From positions 1 to 15,016 of the forward strand of contig SLSB01000411.1 of the NCBI GenBank assembly GCA_007130675.1: DNA of 15,016 nucleotides, given 5' to 3'. This document shows positions 14,458-15,016 of the stretch, in pieces; position 1 is the stretch's first letter; each line of letters opens with the position of its first letter. This DNA comes from Candidatus Hydrogenedentota bacterium. Its GTDB lineage: Bacteria; Hydrogenedentota; Hydrogenedentia; Hydrogenedentales; SLHB01. Below the pieces are notes generated by a model. The model saw only the letters and a program-made list of their open reading frames with translations, ran no database searches and was not told the origin of the DNA. Made by a program: the position numbers and the translations under genes.

Positions 14458-15016
14458 CTAACCCTCCATTGCGTATTCGAGCAGCAGTTCCCGGAACACG
14501 ACTTCTTCGCCGGGGGTCAGCTCATCGAGTAACGCATCGAGTTCTACCTCGTTGTCTATCACATCCGCCATTTGCGCCAAGGCCAATACGTCGGCGGGGT
14601 CCAGGAACGCCTCGACAGACTCAACGCCATAGGCGTACTCCAACAATACCGCCTCCTCGCGGACCTCGGCCAGTCCTTCCAGAAGAGCCGCATCCAGCGC
14701 CTCGGGGTCCGCATGCCTCCAGTGGGCCACGGCGTCTTCAAACGGATGACCGGAAGGGCCCGGCGACGAGAGCGTGGCAAAGTAGACCGCTCCAAGCATC
14801 AGCACAACCGTTGCGGCCGCGGCAAAGGGCAACACGAGCGGCATCCACCCGCGGTGGCGCTCAACGCCTTCCTCGCGCGCGCGAGCCAGCACGCGCGCGG
14901 CGAATTCCGGCGCGACCTCGGGCAAAGGCAAGCCCCGCACGAATTCCGACTGAGCTTTCAACACCTCGAATAAACGTTGCGCCTCGGCATCCTCGCGCAG
15001 CAACCGCTCTACGGCC
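14458..15016 (-). CDS. Anti-sigma-factor-like single-pass membrane protein, N-terminus outside window
   Basis: The frame is open to the right edge: codons upstream of the TTG at 15003 read AVER and continue the protein, so the true start lies outside. 185 residues are visible. The first part, AVERLLREDAEAQRLFEVLK, followed by PLPEVAPEFAARVLARA, is what normally follows the zinc-finger domain of RsiW-like anti-sigma factors. A single membrane span lies at about WMPLVLPFAAAATVVLMLGA, then YFA. The remaining 100 or so residues, presumably extracytoplasmic, are strongly acidic and rich in Leu, Glu and Ala, with a repeated LLEYA (twice). I do not recognise this part. The immediate downstream Spy-like gene supports an envelope-stress unit, and a sigma factor gene would be expected upstream of this one. 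The zinc-finger itself cannot be checked here. Confidence 0.65.
   Translation of the reverse strand, partial: AVERLLREDAEAQRLFEVLKAQSEFVRGLPLPEVAPEFAARVLARAREEGVERHRGWMPLVLPFAAAATVVLMLGAVYFATLSSPGPSGHPFEDAVAHWRHADPEALDAALLEGLAEVREEAVLLEYAYGVESVEAFLDPADVLALAQMADVIDNEVELDALLDELTPGEEVVFRELLLEYAMEG

Overview
The window looks like GC-rich chromosomal DNA from a PVC-type or Hydrogenedentes-like bacterium. That placement is inferred from gene content: a PQQ-like propeller protein of a type I associate with Planctomycetes and relatives, Tat-exported Gfo/Idh/MocA and pectate-lyase-fold proteins, and a MoxR/DUF58/transglutaminase cassette. No marker gene is present to settle it. I see no rRNA, tRNA, CRISPR array, insertion sequence or phage gene.

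Layout. At 1-938 (minus) is the N-terminal part of a Tat-exported pectate-lyase-superfamily protein that runs off the left edge. A 638-bp non-coding stretch follows, with a perfect 14-bp palindrome and a hairpin-like element that resembles a dispersed repeat. At 1577-5218 (plus) is a very large secreted mosaic protein: signal peptide, HEAT-like repeat, PQQ-like propeller repeats, a methyltransferase-like Rossmann insert, more propeller and a C-terminal malectin-like domain. After a strong hairpin and a second non-coding stretch with a good sigma-70-type promoter comes a secreted TIM-barrel, glycosidase-like protein (5744-7108, plus). It converges on a three-gene minus-strand operon (11389 down to 7135): MoxR ATPase, DUF58 protein and membrane transglutaminase, each pair joined by a 4-base start/stop overlap. 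Divergent from it, on the plus strand, are an exported single-domain cupin (11685-12167) and a Tat-exported Gfo/Idh/MocA oxidoreductase (12389-13732). The right edge holds two minus-strand genes: a membrane protein that looks like the end of an anti-sigma factor (partial) and, directly abutting it, a Spy/CpxP-like LTxxQ protein.

How the genes may work together. Almost every product acts outside the cytoplasm or at the membrane. The pectate-lyase-fold, malectin/propeller, TIM-barrel, cupin and oxidoreductase genes fit handling of polysaccharides or sugar acids in the cell envelope, but no substrate can be read from the sequence. The MoxR/DUF58/transglutaminase set is a recognised cassette whose biochemical role is still poorly defined. 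The anti-sigma/Spy pair suggests envelope-stress control, with a sigma factor gene probably lying just beyond the right edge.

I did not find a clear undescribed defence or mobile system. The most unusual items are the mosaic propeller/methyltransferase/malectin protein with its cysteine cluster, the TIM-barrel protein with only one obvious catalytic acid, and the acidic C-terminal half of the anti-sigma-like protein.
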